Source: Puniceicoccaceae bacterium K14 (GTDB lineage: Bacteria > Verrucomicrobiota > Verrucomicrobiia > Opitutales > Opitutaceae). Taken from it: 64,000 nucleotides of DNA. A program made the translations under genes and the position numbers. Shown here one piece after another: positions 1-8,959 of this stretch (position 1 is its first letter; every line of letters starts with the position of its first letter). Below the pieces are notes generated by a model. That model was not told where the DNA came from and made no database searches. It saw only the letters and a list, made by a program, of their open reading frames with translations. The stretch is from positions 1 through 64,000 of the forward strand of contig JAKYXN010000007.1 in the NCBI GenBank assembly GCA_022538095.1. The letters run 5' to 3'.

Positions 1-160
1 AATCGATTTACCATTGAGTTCGAAGAACGGATGCCTCAAAACTACAAATAACCGCACATCAGAAACGCTAGTTACACAAAATAAATTACACCTCCTATTC
101 TTGTAGACAAGCTGTTTGGTTAAGGGGAAAAAGTGATAGGTTATTCCACTCCAGTTTCTA

Positions 161-745
161 ATGCTTAAACAATTCCTAGGCCTCGTTGCCATCGCTCTGA
201 CACTATATTCCTTCTATCCTTATATCCGATCCATAAGAAGTGGAGAGATAAAGCCACACGCCTTCTCCTGGGTTATCTGGGGACTATCTACCAGCATCGT
301 TTTCTTCGCCCAGTTGGCTGATGGTGGTGGAGCCGGAGCATGGGCAATTGGTATTTCTGGAGCAATTACGTTCTACGTCGCCCTACTCTCGTTCACGAAT
401 AAGGGAGACTTCACTATTAAGAAAGTCGATTGGCTCTTTCTAATCCTCGCCCTACTCTCGCTTCCCTTCTGGTTCATAACCTCCGACCCACTATGGGCCG
501 TTGTCATACTTACTACAGTTGATACTCTCGGTTTCGGTCCAACGCTACGCAACGCTTACAAAAACCCACACGACGAACAAATACTGTTTTATCTGCTCTT
601 CACGATCAGAAATGCCATCACCCTTTTTGCTCTAGAAAACCTATCTCTCACAACAACACTGTTCCCCATTGTCACCGCTTTAGGCTGCATCATCCTCATT
701 TCAGCAATCATGATACGTCGCAAGGCTGTAAAAAGATGTTCATAA
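161..745 (+). CDS. Small polytopic membrane protein with internal repeat
   Basis: A 194-residue, very hydrophobic protein with about six or seven membrane segments and no signal peptide or soluble domain. Two halves look alike: the N-terminal part (residues ~17-60, with YPYIRSIRSGEIKPHAFSW) and the part from ~118 (GPTLRNAYKNPHDEQILF) both have a helix, a short basic loop with a proline, then another helix. This resembles the duplicated layout of PQ-loop/SWEET-type transporters, but I do not see the diagnostic PQ pair, so function is unknown. It is followed 33 bp later by the rhomboid gene on the same strand, so the two may be co-transcribed. The ATG start gives a membrane segment straight away, as expected for this type of protein. 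Confidence 0.75.
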   Translation: MLKQFLGLVAIALTLYSFYPYIRSIRSGEIKPHAFSWVIWGLSTSIVFFAQLADGGGAGAWAIGISGAITFYVALLSFTNKGDFTIKKVDWLFLILALLSLPFWFITSDPLWAVVILTTVDTLGFGPTLRNAYKNPHDEQILFYLLFTIRNAITLFALENLSLTTTLFPIVTALGCIILISAIMIRRKAVKRCS

Positions 746-778
746 CTCAGTTTAATTACAGGAAGCATTCATCCAAAA

Positions 779-1429
779 ATGATCCTCCCAATCAGTATAA
801 ACACACTCTTTCAATACCGCCCTTTCACAAACCGGATTCTTATCGTCACAACTTGCCTCATATCATTGGCGGCAATTTTTTCAAATGATGATTGGATCTA
901 CGGATGGATATTAGACGGTTGGAAGCTTTCAGGAATCTTTGGCCACCTTTTTATCCACGCAGATTTCTTTCACCTTTTCGGTAATATCGTGTATTTGTGG
1001 GTATTCGGCAATGCAATCTGCGGCAATACAAACAACCGTCTATATTTACTCCTTTACCTAGGGTTCGGGTTGTTCGCCGCTGCTACTCATAACATAATGG
1101 ATGGAAGCCCAGCAATAGGAGCCAGTGGGGCCGTAAATGGAATTGTCGGTATGGCGACAGCGCTGTATCCGAAAAACAGTGTTAATTTGTTCTATTTCTT
1201 GCTTTACCGAACAGGCACATTTGAACTTCCGCTCTGGGTTTTATCGCTTTTCTGGGTCGCTATGGATCTCGTACGCATATCTATTGGAAACAGCGAAGTT
1301 GCCGCGTGGGCTCATATAGGAGGCTTTTTCATGGGTCTCGCCCTAGGCATCTTGTTTCTTAAAGCTGGGATCGTTAAGTTAACCGAATGGGATAACGAAT
1401 CACTCCTCGATTCGCTTTCGCCCAAATGA
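779..1429 (+). CDS. Rhomboid-family intramembrane serine protease
   Basis: A 216-residue polytopic membrane protein with the complete rhomboid signature. The HLFIHADFFHLFGN segment (residues 56-69) carries the conserved histidines and the Asn of the oxyanion region. GASG at 114-117 supplies the catalytic Ser116, and WAHIGGFFMG contains the partner His179. About six transmembrane helices with no extra domain fit the basic bacterial rhomboid type. The family cleaves membrane-protein substrates inside the bilayer; the substrate here cannot be told. It follows the unknown membrane protein by 33 bp and converges on the DUF2277 gene. Confidence 0.93.
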   Translation: MILPISINTLFQYRPFTNRILIVTTCLISLAAIFSNDDWIYGWILDGWKLSGIFGHLFIHADFFHLFGNIVYLWVFGNAICGNTNNRLYLLLYLGFGLFAAATHNIMDGSPAIGASGAVNGIVGMATALYPKNSVNLFYFLLYRTGTFELPLWVLSLFWVAMDLVRISIGNSEVAAWAHIGGFFMGLALGILFLKAGIVKLTEWDNESLLDSLSPK

Positions 1430-1499
1430 TTCCATCAAAAAAACCTTAGTGCCCCGGACTATTGTGGTCACACCGGATTCACTCCGTAATGGGCAAAAA

Positions 1500-1775
1500 C
1501 TACTCAGTAGGTTCGAAACGCCTTGTATTTCGCTCTCTCGCCTTTGCTGCTTCTACCTCGCGATTCTTTGGTTCAGCACTGGTCACTAACGAATCGAGCA
1601 ATTCCGCAACCGTTTCGGCGATACGGTCAACCGCCAACTCAAGGGCAGGCTCGTTTGCTTTTGAAGGCTTAGTCGACCCGCTAATCTTCCTTACAAATTG
1701 GATAGACGCTGCTCTGATCTCAGCCTCCGACGCCGCGGGTTCAAAATTGAAAAGAGGTCTTATATTTCTGCACAT
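1500..1775 (-). CDS. DUF2277 family protein
   Basis: A 91-residue soluble protein that begins MCRNIRPLFNFEP, continues with ATxxEIRAASIQFVRK-like sequence and SGSTKPSKANEPA, and ends with REVEAAKARERNTRRF. These are hallmark segments of the small DUF2277 family, widespread in bacteria and of unknown biochemical role. Length and both ends match the family, so it looks intact. It stands alone: the rhomboid gene converges on it from the left, and more than 500 bp without a recognisable gene lie upstream of its start. Antisense reading frames over this stretch are shadows. Confidence 0.9.
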   Translation of the reverse strand: MCRNIRPLFNFEPAASEAEIRAASIQFVRKISGSTKPSKANEPALELAVDRIAETVAELLDSLVTSAEPKNREVEAAKARERNTRRFEPTE

Positions 1776-2298
1776 GGTAAATGAGTATTTTCATGATTGT
1801 GTAGAAACAAGAACACCATACCGCGCGACTTCTTTCAAGACGCACCTTACGCCCCTTCGGGCAAGGGTCATCTCGAAAGGGAGCAGACACAAAAAAGCCC
1901 GCCTAAGATAATCTTAAGGCGGGCCCTTTTTGATAGCGGGCGTACCCCTACACCCATCTGCTATCTCTTTATTACCCCAATAAATGAAAATATATGAAAA
2001 AAAGTTTTCCAGGTCTTTCGTCCTGATGAGAACAATGTACCAAAAAACTACTATTCTGTGAAATACTTAAAACGGCTAGTTTCCATAGCCTTTTCCTATA
2101 GTAATTTTTAAATACTTGCCACCAACGATTTAAAAATCTCACACTCGACAGATTTCATTGAAAAAACACGAATTACACCTCTAAAAATCAAGAATACGTC
2201 TAAACGAACGTACATTCACCGTCCCACGAAAGGCCCCGATCGCGAATAATATTCGCAAAAACATCTGTGTTAATCTGTGGATAGAGAACTCAACCCAA
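1776..2298. other. Non-coding stretch between DUF2277 and purL with hairpins
   Basis: No convincing gene. The stretch holds a strong GC-rich hairpin (1897-1924), a second inverted repeat formed by GATAGC at 1932-1937 and GCTATC around 1961-1966, a 15-bp palindrome GCGAATAATATTCGC at 2242-2256, and the doubled word ACAGAT (minus strand) at about 2262-2284 just after the purL stop. The rest is AT-rich. It should contain the promoter of the DUF2277 gene, but no clear -35/-10 pair could be fixed. Confidence 0.5.
1897..1931 (-). terminator. GC-rich hairpin flanked by A and T runs
   Basis: GCCCGCCT (1897-1904) pairs with AGGCGGGC (1917-1924), with an inner AAGA/TCTT stem and a bulged A. Six A residues precede it and five T residues follow after CC, so it could stop transcription in both directions. 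On the minus strand the T run directly abuts the stem, which is the better match. It lies between purL and the DUF2277 gene and may end a purL read-through transcript. Confidence 0.6.
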
Positions 2299-5200
2299 TC
2301 ACCCCACAAACACACGGGCATTCCTAAACATACGCATCCATGGAGAATCTTCGCCCCACTCTTTTGGAGCCCAGCTGAGCTGGCTCGACCTAAACACGCG
2401 CTCAGGGTGAGGCATCAATATCGTCGAACGTCCATCTTCGCTGGTCAAACTAGTGATACCAAATGGAGAACCATTCGGATTGAGCGGATAGGCCTCAGTA
2501 GCTGCGTGATGATTGTCCACATAACGAGCGGCGACTAGGCCAGACGCATTGCAGGCTGCTGCCGCATCCGAGCTTTTGAATTCCGCTCGTCCTTCTCCGT
2601 GAGCCACCGCGATTGGAAGAACGCCTCCTTCCATTCCTTGGAAAAGCACGCTTGGGCTTTTTTCGATCTTAACGGATACCAAACGTCCTTCGTAGCGCTC
2701 GCTGCGGTTTTGCACAAAATGCGGCCAGTGACTTGTACCTGGAATTAAGCTACGCAAATTGCTCAACATCTGACACCCATTACAAACGCCTAGAGAGAAT
2801 GTATCTTCACGTTCAAAGAAGGCTTTGAACTCCTCGCGTGCTTTATCGTTAAAGAGTATAGACTTCGCCCAACCTTCACCGGCACCAAGCACATCCCCAT
2901 AACTAAAGCCTCCACAAGCTGCCAAGCCTTGGAAATCTTTGAGCGACACCTTACCGCTAAGAATGTCGGTCATGTGAACATCGACAGTCTTGAAATCAGC
3001 ACGGTGAAAGGCTGCAGCCATCTCGACCTCTCCATTTACACCTTGCTCTCGTAAGATAGCCATTGGGGGCTTCGAATCATAATCCTTACCGAGATCGATC
3101 TCAAACGGAACTTTCGGACTAATTCCTGGATTCGTCTGATCTAGACGTATCTGATGTTCGGATGCAGCGCTTTCTGGATTATCACGCAGCGTCTGCATGC
3201 GGCGGGTTACATCCGACCACACGTCACGCAAATCTGAAAGACCTTCTTCTAAAATCGCTTCGCCACTTTGCATAACTCGGAAGGTAAACGAATCATTCAA
3301 GGAGCCAACAACTGAACTACAGTCATCGAGGCCGTATGACTTCAAGACTTCGAACACTTCTGCTTGCTCACTGTCGCGCACTTGGATCAATGCGCCAAGT
3401 TCTTCGGCGAACAATGATTCGAAAGTGCTAGAGTCCGCAGGAATTTCAATATCCAAGCCAACATTCCCGGCAAAGCCCATTTCAACCGCTGTTGCTAGCA
3501 GACCTCCGTCGGAACGATCGTGATACGCGAGCAGTTTTTCATTTTTCCCAAGCTCCTGAATCGCCTTCCAGAAGTTCGCGAGATCTTCGATGCTATCTAC
3601 ATCTGGAGGCTCTTCACCCATTTGAGAAACTGTTTGTCCGAGAATAGAACTCCCCAAACGATTTTTTCCGCGACCCAAGTCGATCAGAACTACGCTCGTA
3701 TCCGCATCCTGGATCAATTGAGGTGTAAGCGACAAACGAATGTCTTCACAGCGAGCAAAAGCGGAAATTATCAAAGAAGTCGGAGCGGTAACACGCTTGT
3801 CGCCTTCGTCGTCCTTCCACACTGTACTCATACTCATGGAGTCCTTACCAACTGGAATCGTCACTCCAAGCTCAGGACAGAGCTCCATCCCGACTGCTTT
3901 TACCGCTTCGTACAAATCAGCAGCGTCTCCTGGAACCGACGGAGCCGCCATCCAGTTTGCTGAGAGATTGACGCGGTTCAAAGGACCCACCTGAGCCGAC
4001 GCGAGATTCGTCAACGCTTCGCCGACGGCGAGGCGAGCCGACGCCGCAGCATTGTTTACTGCGGTAGGCGTACGCTCGCCAACAGACATCGCTTCGCCTG
4101 TGTATTCATCAAACGATGACGCTGTCACCGCGCAGTCCGCTACTGGAACTTGCCAAGGCCCGACCATTTGGTCACGGCTAATCAATCCAGTAACCGTACG
4201 ATCACCAATCGTGATCAAGAAAGTTTTGTCTGCCACGGAAGGATGCGAAAGCACTCGATTGCTTGCTTCTTGCAAAGAAATTCCATCGAGGTTCAACGGC
4301 TCCACCGGACGCTCCAATGATTTCTCATCTCGGTGCATTCTCGGTGGTTTTCCTAAAAGAACATCCAAAGGCATATCGATTGGCTTGTTTCCAAAATGCG
4401 GATCTTCCAGCACTAACTGACGCTCATCGGTAGCCTCGCCAATAATGGCGAACGGACAACGCTCGCGCTCGCAAATCGAAACGAATCTATCAATACGGTC
4501 ACTTGGGATAGCCATCACGTAACGCTCTTGAGATTCGTTACACCAAATTTCGAGAGGGCTCATCCCTGGCTCGTCGTTATTCACCTTACGCAGATCAAAG
4601 ACGCCCCCTTTGCCCGCATCGTTAACGAGTTCTGGCATCGCGTTTGACAGACCGCCGGCTCCCACATCGTGAATAAAAACGATTGGATTCTCTTCACCGA
4701 GCGACCAACAGCGATCGATCACTTCCTGACAACGACGCTCCATTTCTGGGTTCTCTCGCTGCACGCTGGCAAAATCGAGATCCTCGTTACTCTCTCCGCT
4801 GTCAATCGAACTGGCGGCTCCACCTCCAAGACCAATCAGCATCGCAGGCCCGCCAAGCACGACGAGTTTATCACCGGCATTGACTTCTTTCTTCTCGATG
4901 TGCTCGCGACGAATATTGCCCAAACCACCGGCCAGCATAATCGGCTTGTGATACCCGCGGATTTCAGGGCCATTCGCTCCCGGTACGCTTTGTTCAAACG
5001 TGCGAAAATAACCCAAAATATTCGGCCGACCAAACTCATTGTTGAACGCTGCGCCTCCCAACGGACCCTCGAGCATAATATCAAGAGCCGAAACAATTCG
5101 TTCAGGCTTACCATTATCCTTCTCCCACACTTGTTCGCCGCCGGGTAATTTCAAATTGGAAACCGTAAATCCAGTAAGACCCGCCTTTGGTTTGGACCCA

Positions 5201-6174
5201 ATTCCCGTCGCTCCTTCGTCACGAATCTCGCCCCCAGAACCAGTCGCAGCCCCCGGAAACGGGGAAATCGCTGTTGGATGATTGTGGGTTTCTACCTTAC
5301 AAAGAATCGCGATATCTTCCAGAGATGCCTTATACTCGTTCGTATCTGGGTCCGCAAAAAAGCGGTTGGCTTCGCTGCCTTCGAATACAGCGGCATTGTC
5401 TTTATAAGCCGACAAAATCCCTTCGCTTCGCATCTCGAAGGTATTCTTGATCATCTTGAAGAGCGACTTCTCCTGAGCTTCCCCATCGATATCCCACGAC
5501 GCATTGAAAATCTTGTGGCGACAATGCTCTGAATTCGCCTGAGCAAACATCATCAACTCAATATCCGCCGGATCACGCTCGAGCTTCGTAAAACTTTCGA
5601 CCAAATAATCGATCTCGTCTTCAGCCAACGCCAAGCCCAATTCCTTATTGGCCTTCGCCAAAGCCTCACGTCCCCCCGCCAGAACAGGAACAGTCGTAAA
5701 CGGCTTCGGTTCCTCATGACGGAAAAGAGCCTCCAGCTCCTTCTCCTCACCAAAAACTGCTTGGGTCATCCGGTCATGAATCTTCGAATCCAAATCCTTT
5801 AACTGGTCGGCCGAAAGCTCTGCCCCACCAAGATCCACCCAAAACGCCGTCGCGCGCTCCACCCGCTCCACCTTCTCCAATCCACAAATGTGGGCAATAT
5901 CCGTCGCCTTCGACGACCACGGTGAAAGCGTCCCCGGACGAGGCGTTACGATTCGCAGCAGTCCCTCCGGAGTATGCTCCTCCAGCTTCGGCCCGTATGT
6001 CAGCAACTTCCCGAGAACCTCAGTCTCCTCCGTTGACAAGCTTCCGTCCACCTCAGCTGCGTGCAAAAACTCTGCGTACACGCCCTTAACTGGCAAACCA
6101 CTGGCAGTAAAATCAGCCAAAAGCTTTTCAAGGCGAAATTCGGAATGAGACGGAGCACCGCGAAGAATAATCAT
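2299..6174 (-). CDS. purL: Phosphoribosylformylglycinamidine synthase (FGAM synthase), large single-chain PurL
   Basis: Converts FGAR, glutamine and ATP into FGAM in step four of de novo purine synthesis. At 1291 residues it is the long proteobacterial-type PurL that carries its own glutaminase, not the short purL/purQ/purS type. The N-terminus ([17 protein letters not shown]) and the [19 protein letters not shown] segment match E. coli PurL closely. Two PurM-like halves follow, with [20 protein letters not shown] and, near residue 890, HDRSDGGLL. The C-terminal class I glutamine amidotransferase has the GVCNGCQM nucleophile Cys near residue 1130 and the PHPE His-Glu pair near 1254. An upstream in-frame ATG at 6237 would add 21 residues not seen in the family, so ATG 6174 was preferred. 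No other pur gene is adjacent. Confidence 0.97.
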   Translation of the reverse strand: MIILRGAPSHSEFRLEKLLADFTASGLPVKGVYAEFLHAAEVDGSLSTEETEVLGKLLTYGPKLEEHTPEGLLRIVTPRPGTLSPWSSKATDIAHICGLEKVERVERATAFWVDLGGAELSADQLKDLDSKIHDRMTQAVFGEEKELEALFRHEEPKPFTTVPVLAGGREALAKANKELGLALAEDEIDYLVESFTKLERDPADIELMMFAQANSEHCRHKIFNASWDIDGEAQEKSLFKMIKNTFEMRSEGILSAYKDNAAVFEGSEANRFFADPDTNEYKASLEDIAILCKVETHNHPTAISPFPGAATGSGGEIRDEGATGIGSKPKAGLTGFTVSNLKLPGGEQVWEKDNGKPERIVSALDIMLEGPLGGAAFNNEFGRPNILGYFRTFEQSVPGANGPEIRGYHKPIMLAGGLGNIRREHIEKKEVNAGDKLVVLGGPAMLIGLGGGAASSIDSGESNEDLDFASVQRENPEMERRCQEVIDRCWSLGEENPIVFIHDVGAGGLSNAMPELVNDAGKGGVFDLRKVNNDEPGMSPLEIWCNESQERYVMAIPSDRIDRFVSICERERCPFAIIGEATDERQLVLEDPHFGNKPIDMPLDVLLGKPPRMHRDEKSLERPVEPLNLDGISLQEASNRVLSHPSVADKTFLITIGDRTVTGLISRDQMVGPWQVPVADCAVTASSFDEYTGEAMSVGERTPTAVNNAAASARLAVGEALTNLASAQVGPLNRVNLSANWMAAPSVPGDAADLYEAVKAVGMELCPELGVTIPVGKDSMSMSTVWKDDEGDKRVTAPTSLIISAFARCEDIRLSLTPQLIQDADTSVVLIDLGRGKNRLGSSILGQTVSQMGEEPPDVDSIEDLANFWKAIQELGKNEKLLAYHDRSDGGLLATAVEMGFAGNVGLDIEIPADSSTFESLFAEELGALIQVRDSEQAEVFEVLKSYGLDDCSSVVGSLNDSFTFRVMQSGEAILEEGLSDLRDVWSDVTRRMQTLRDNPESAASEHQIRLDQTNPGISPKVPFEIDLGKDYDSKPPMAILREQGVNGEVEMAAAFHRADFKTVDVHMTDILSGKVSLKDFQGLAACGGFSYGDVLGAGEGWAKSILFNDKAREEFKAFFEREDTFSLGVCNGCQMLSNLRSLIPGTSHWPHFVQNRSERYEGRLVSVKIEKSPSVLFQGMEGGVLPIAVAHGEGRAEFKSSDAAAACNASGLVAARYVDNHHAATEAYPLNPNGSPFGITSLTSEDGRSTILMPHPERVFRSSQLSWAPKEWGEDSPWMRMFRNARVFVG

Positions 6175-6309
6175 AACGCAAGGGAAGTTGAGAATTTCCC
6201 AGTCCCCCCGCAAGCGCCGAGTGAACAATTCATTCAATTAAGAGCATCTCGTTTCTCCTGTGTTCACTTAATATGAATTCAGACTCTATTTCAACTATGC
6301 ACGCTTTAC

Positions 6310-6530
6310 CCTAGTCTCCTTTGCAGCGAGAGGCCTCCGCTCCCAAATTTAAAAATCGAATCTCGCAATCGCCCATCGGCAGCTTGTTCAACAATTCGAA
6401 GCCCTGCCAGAACGTCGCAGCTCGATCGAAGACGACTCCTCGCAATACGCGAGAATCAACTATTCCTAGGGCGTGTTCCCTCGAAAATGGGCTCCTGCCA
6501 GCAAAGAGTTTATTCACGAACACGCCCTAA
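6310..6530. repeat. Non-coding block bounded by a perfect inverted repeat
   Basis: About 220 bp between purL and the GH30 gene with no supported gene. Its right end has a perfect 12-bp inverted repeat: TAGGGCGTGTTC at 6467-6478 and GAACACGCCCTA at 6518-6529, separated by 39 bp. A 70-codon open frame crosses the block on the minus strand but has no family features. The composition (many CGAAG/TCGCAG words) and defined edges suggest a dispersed intergenic repeat or a small non-autonomous element. No second copy was seen in this window, so this is inference. Confidence 0.4.
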
Positions 6531-6614
6531 AGGGTCTTAACGAATCAGAGGTGGTTAATCCCCCCCTACCCCCCCTTACAATTTACCTTAACACACACGA
6601 AAACATTTCTTTCA

Positions 6615-7925
6615 ATGACTTCTCTAAACACGACATCCTTCTCCCTACCAACAGAAAAATTTTCTCACTCAAACGCTCTTAAAGCGGAATGGGATAACAT
6701 GGCGGACCAACCAAGCTCGTCTCTCGAAGCGGTTTCGATCACCCTTTACCCAGAGTACATCCACCAAACGATCTCCGGTATAGGTAGCTCATTCAACCCT
6801 ATGGGAGGCGAGGCTCTTTTCTCACTCTCAAGCAACGACCAGAAAGAATGTCTCGAGGCCCTCTACTCAAAAGACCAAGCCCATCTCAACTTCTGTCGCA
6901 CCCCAATCGGAGCGAGCGATTTCGCACGCCAAGAATACAGCTACTCGTCCGAAAAAGGCTCCTTCGCTCTAGAATCCGATAACAACAACCTCATCCCCTT
7001 CATCAAAGGAGCCAAAGCAGTCAACGCAGACCTCGCTCTACACGCCTCCCCATGGAGTCCCCCAGCATGGATGAAGACCAACTCCGAAATGTGCAATGGA
7101 GGCACCCTCATCCCAGGCGAAGAAGTCAGAAAAGAAATCGCCAACTACCTTGTCAGCTACGCCCAAGCGATGTCCCAACAAGGGCTCCCAATCGCTCGCC
7201 TAATGCTTCAAAATGAGATGGACGTCGAAACAAAGTACCCAAGCTGCAAATACGATCCAGTAGATTTCGCACGCATTCACGTCGACCACCTCGCCCCCGC
7301 CATTTCCAAAGCAAAACTCGATTGCGAATTATGGGCTGGTACCTTTAGAGCCCTATCAGGACTGCAATGCTTCGACTGCCTCAAAGAATCAGGCTTTCGA
7401 GAAAGCATCAAAGGCTTCGGCTTGCAATACGTCAAAGAAGAAGCCCTCCATTCTCTCCAGCTCAACCATCCAGACGTCCCTCTGATGCACACCGAGAGCG
7501 TCTGCCATAATGGAGACAACAGCTGGGAACAAGCAGTAGCCCTCTTCTACGATGTCACAAAATACCTCCGCTACGGATGCGATTCCTATACCTACTGGAA
7601 CACCATCCTCCCACATGACGGTCTCAGCGGATGGGGTTGGAAGCAAAATTCACTCGTATCCATAAATGCACAAGAGAAGACGCTATCATTCAATCCTGAC
7701 TACCACGTCATGCGTTGGCTCTCCTCCAACGTCCCTCCCGGAAGCAAGCGCGTAGAATGCTTCTCCTTCCAAAGACGCACCCTCGCCTTCTTGAAACCAG
7801 ACGGTCACTACGTCGTGCTCCACTTCAATCCAGAAAGCCACGACAGCAAAGTAGAGCTCCATATCAACGGCAAAACCCACCAAGCCCAAATCCCCCCACT
7901 CACCTTCACCGCCATCGAATGCTAA
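6615..7925 (+). CDS. Glycoside hydrolase family 30 enzyme (beta-glycosidase)
   Basis: A 436-residue enzyme of the GH30 clan-A TIM-barrel type, a family that includes glucosylceramidases, beta-1,6-glucanases and xylanases. The order of motifs fits: ISGIGSSFNPMGGEAL near residue 54, CRTPIGASDFA near 94, SPWSPPAWMKTN near 145, the acid/base Glu201 in MLQNEMD, the nucleophile Glu294 in MHTES, and YTYWNT in the late barrel strand. A small C-terminal beta domain (about 370-436) is typical. No signal peptide is seen, so it appears cytoplasmic, which would imply that it acts on imported oligosaccharides. The substrate cannot be assigned. A downstream Met at residue 29 is an alternative start. It converges on the 311-residue gene. 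Confidence 0.9.
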   Translation: MTSLNTTSFSLPTEKFSHSNALKAEWDNMADQPSSSLEAVSITLYPEYIHQTISGIGSSFNPMGGEALFSLSSNDQKECLEALYSKDQAHLNFCRTPIGASDFARQEYSYSSEKGSFALESDNNNLIPFIKGAKAVNADLALHASPWSPPAWMKTNSEMCNGGTLIPGEEVRKEIANYLVSYAQAMSQQGLPIARLMLQNEMDVETKYPSCKYDPVDFARIHVDHLAPAISKAKLDCELWAGTFRALSGLQCFDCLKESGFRESIKGFGLQYVKEEALHSLQLNHPDVPLMHTESVCHNGDNSWEQAVALFYDVTKYLRYGCDSYTYWNTILPHDGLSGWGWKQNSLVSINAQEKTLSFNPDYHVMRWLSSNVPPGSKRVECFSFQRRTLAFLKPDGHYVVLHFNPESHDSKVELHINGKTHQAQIPPLTFTAIEC

Positions 7926-8002
7926 TGCCGGGAAGAACCTCATTTCCTCCTAAAGTGTGTCCACATCAGGAACAAAAAAATCCTACTCCCTCGAAGCAAA
8001 AA

Positions 8003-8938
8003 TCACTGTTCAACGACATTCGTCAAAGCCTCGAACATCTCCGGCAAAATCTCCAAAGCCTCGTTGTTCTCCAAATAAGACTCTATATCTTCACTCTTCT
8101 CCGGTTCTCTATAGTTCTCTGATTTGAATTTGGATATAGCTTCCTCGATCAATTCTTTGCTATCATCATATGACCTTCCACCTATCGCAAACGACGATTC
8201 ACCCCCCACAGATGAGGTCCCAATCCTAATGATAGAGAAAGTATCCCAAAATTTATCTACTCTGCCCTTTTCGACGAATTCTTTAAAATCTCCCTCGTCT
8301 GCAAATATAATTTCCACATCATCATCTGACTCACCAGTCTTTAGCTTGTACCTTTGCAAGGTCCCCAAGCCGATCTCACCGTTTGTGAATGCAATTAAGT
8401 CTCCCAAATCCTCAATCGGGTTGTCCGGGTTCGCATTTTCATATTCCTTCAAAGCTTTACGAATCACGCTAAGCGCACCCATCTTAGCTACACTCCTCAA
8501 CCCTGACAGAGCTTCGCGGTACTCCGCTTCCGTCTTTAAGATTTTGCCATTGGTAACCGCTAACCAATCCAATGCACTCAACAGGTTCATCTCGGCGATT
8601 CGGTACTGTTCATTTTCACTAAGAAAACGCCCAAGTCTCTGCGTCTGCTCAACCCAACCTGTAACATCTCCGAATTCAACACTGCTATCTATGTCATCCA
8701 CGGCCATGCGTTCTTTACGAGCCACTAGACTCTCAATACTTTGATCAATTTTGCTAACCTGCTTCTCCAACCCCCTCAGGGTTAACAATTTATAATCGTT
8801 CTCTGCAACCAATTGTTCTAACGTCAAAATCTCTTCACAGACCCCGTCAATTTCATCCCGTTTATCCAAGATGTATCCAATTCCTCCTGCACCTAGTAGC
8901 GCGACAATACACAAAAAAAATATTCGAATAAAATTCAT
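8003..8938 (-). CDS. Membrane-anchored protein resembling the adjacent sigma-factor extension
   Basis: A 311-residue protein with an N-terminal hydrophobic anchor (residues 5-24), a coiled coil (~28-75) and a predicted helical domain. The central part, from FLSENEQYRIAEMNLL to LQRYKL, aligns by eye with the C-terminal extension of the upstream sigma factor (FVSENEHWRIPEMDML to LNRYDI). Shared features are an 'xxSEN-RI-EM--L' motif, a following D/N-WL, and a proline-containing segment before the second conserved tyrosine. I know no named family for it. It begins 21 bp after the sigma gene ends, so the two are almost certainly co-transcribed. It may compete with or dimerise with the sigma extension, but that is conjecture. 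Confidence 0.8.
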   Translation of the reverse strand: MNFIRIFFLCIVALLGAGGIGYILDKRDEIDGVCEEILTLEQLVAENDYKLLTLRGLEKQVSKIDQSIESLVARKERMAVDDIDSSVEFGDVTGWVEQTQRLGRFLSENEQYRIAEMNLLSALDWLAVTNGKILKTEAEYREALSGLRSVAKMGALSVIRKALKEYENANPDNPIEDLGDLIAFTNGEIGLGTLQRYKLKTGESDDDVEIIFADEGDFKEFVEKGRVDKFWDTFSIIRIGTSSVGGESSFAIGGRSYDDSKELIEEAISKFKSENYREPEKSEDIESYLENNEALEILPEMFEALTNVVEQ

Positions 8939-8959
8939 TTCTCTAATTTTTATTTTAGA

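Noticed and set aside
1452-1495. tRNA-like folding between the rhomboid and DUF2277 genes (TGCCC...GGGCA with two inner hairpins)
   Set aside because: Only about 44 bases long, with no anticodon arm, no TTC loop pattern and no CCA-type end. More likely a terminator-like structure for convergent genes.
3520-3963. Plus-strand open frames of 100-160 codons inside purL
   Set aside because: They are antisense to a strongly conserved gene and show no domain or motif features. They reflect codon bias of the purL strand.
6311-6523. 70-codon minus-strand frame in the non-coding block
   Set aside because: No domain, no ribosome-binding site and it is better explained as an open stretch across a possible repeat.
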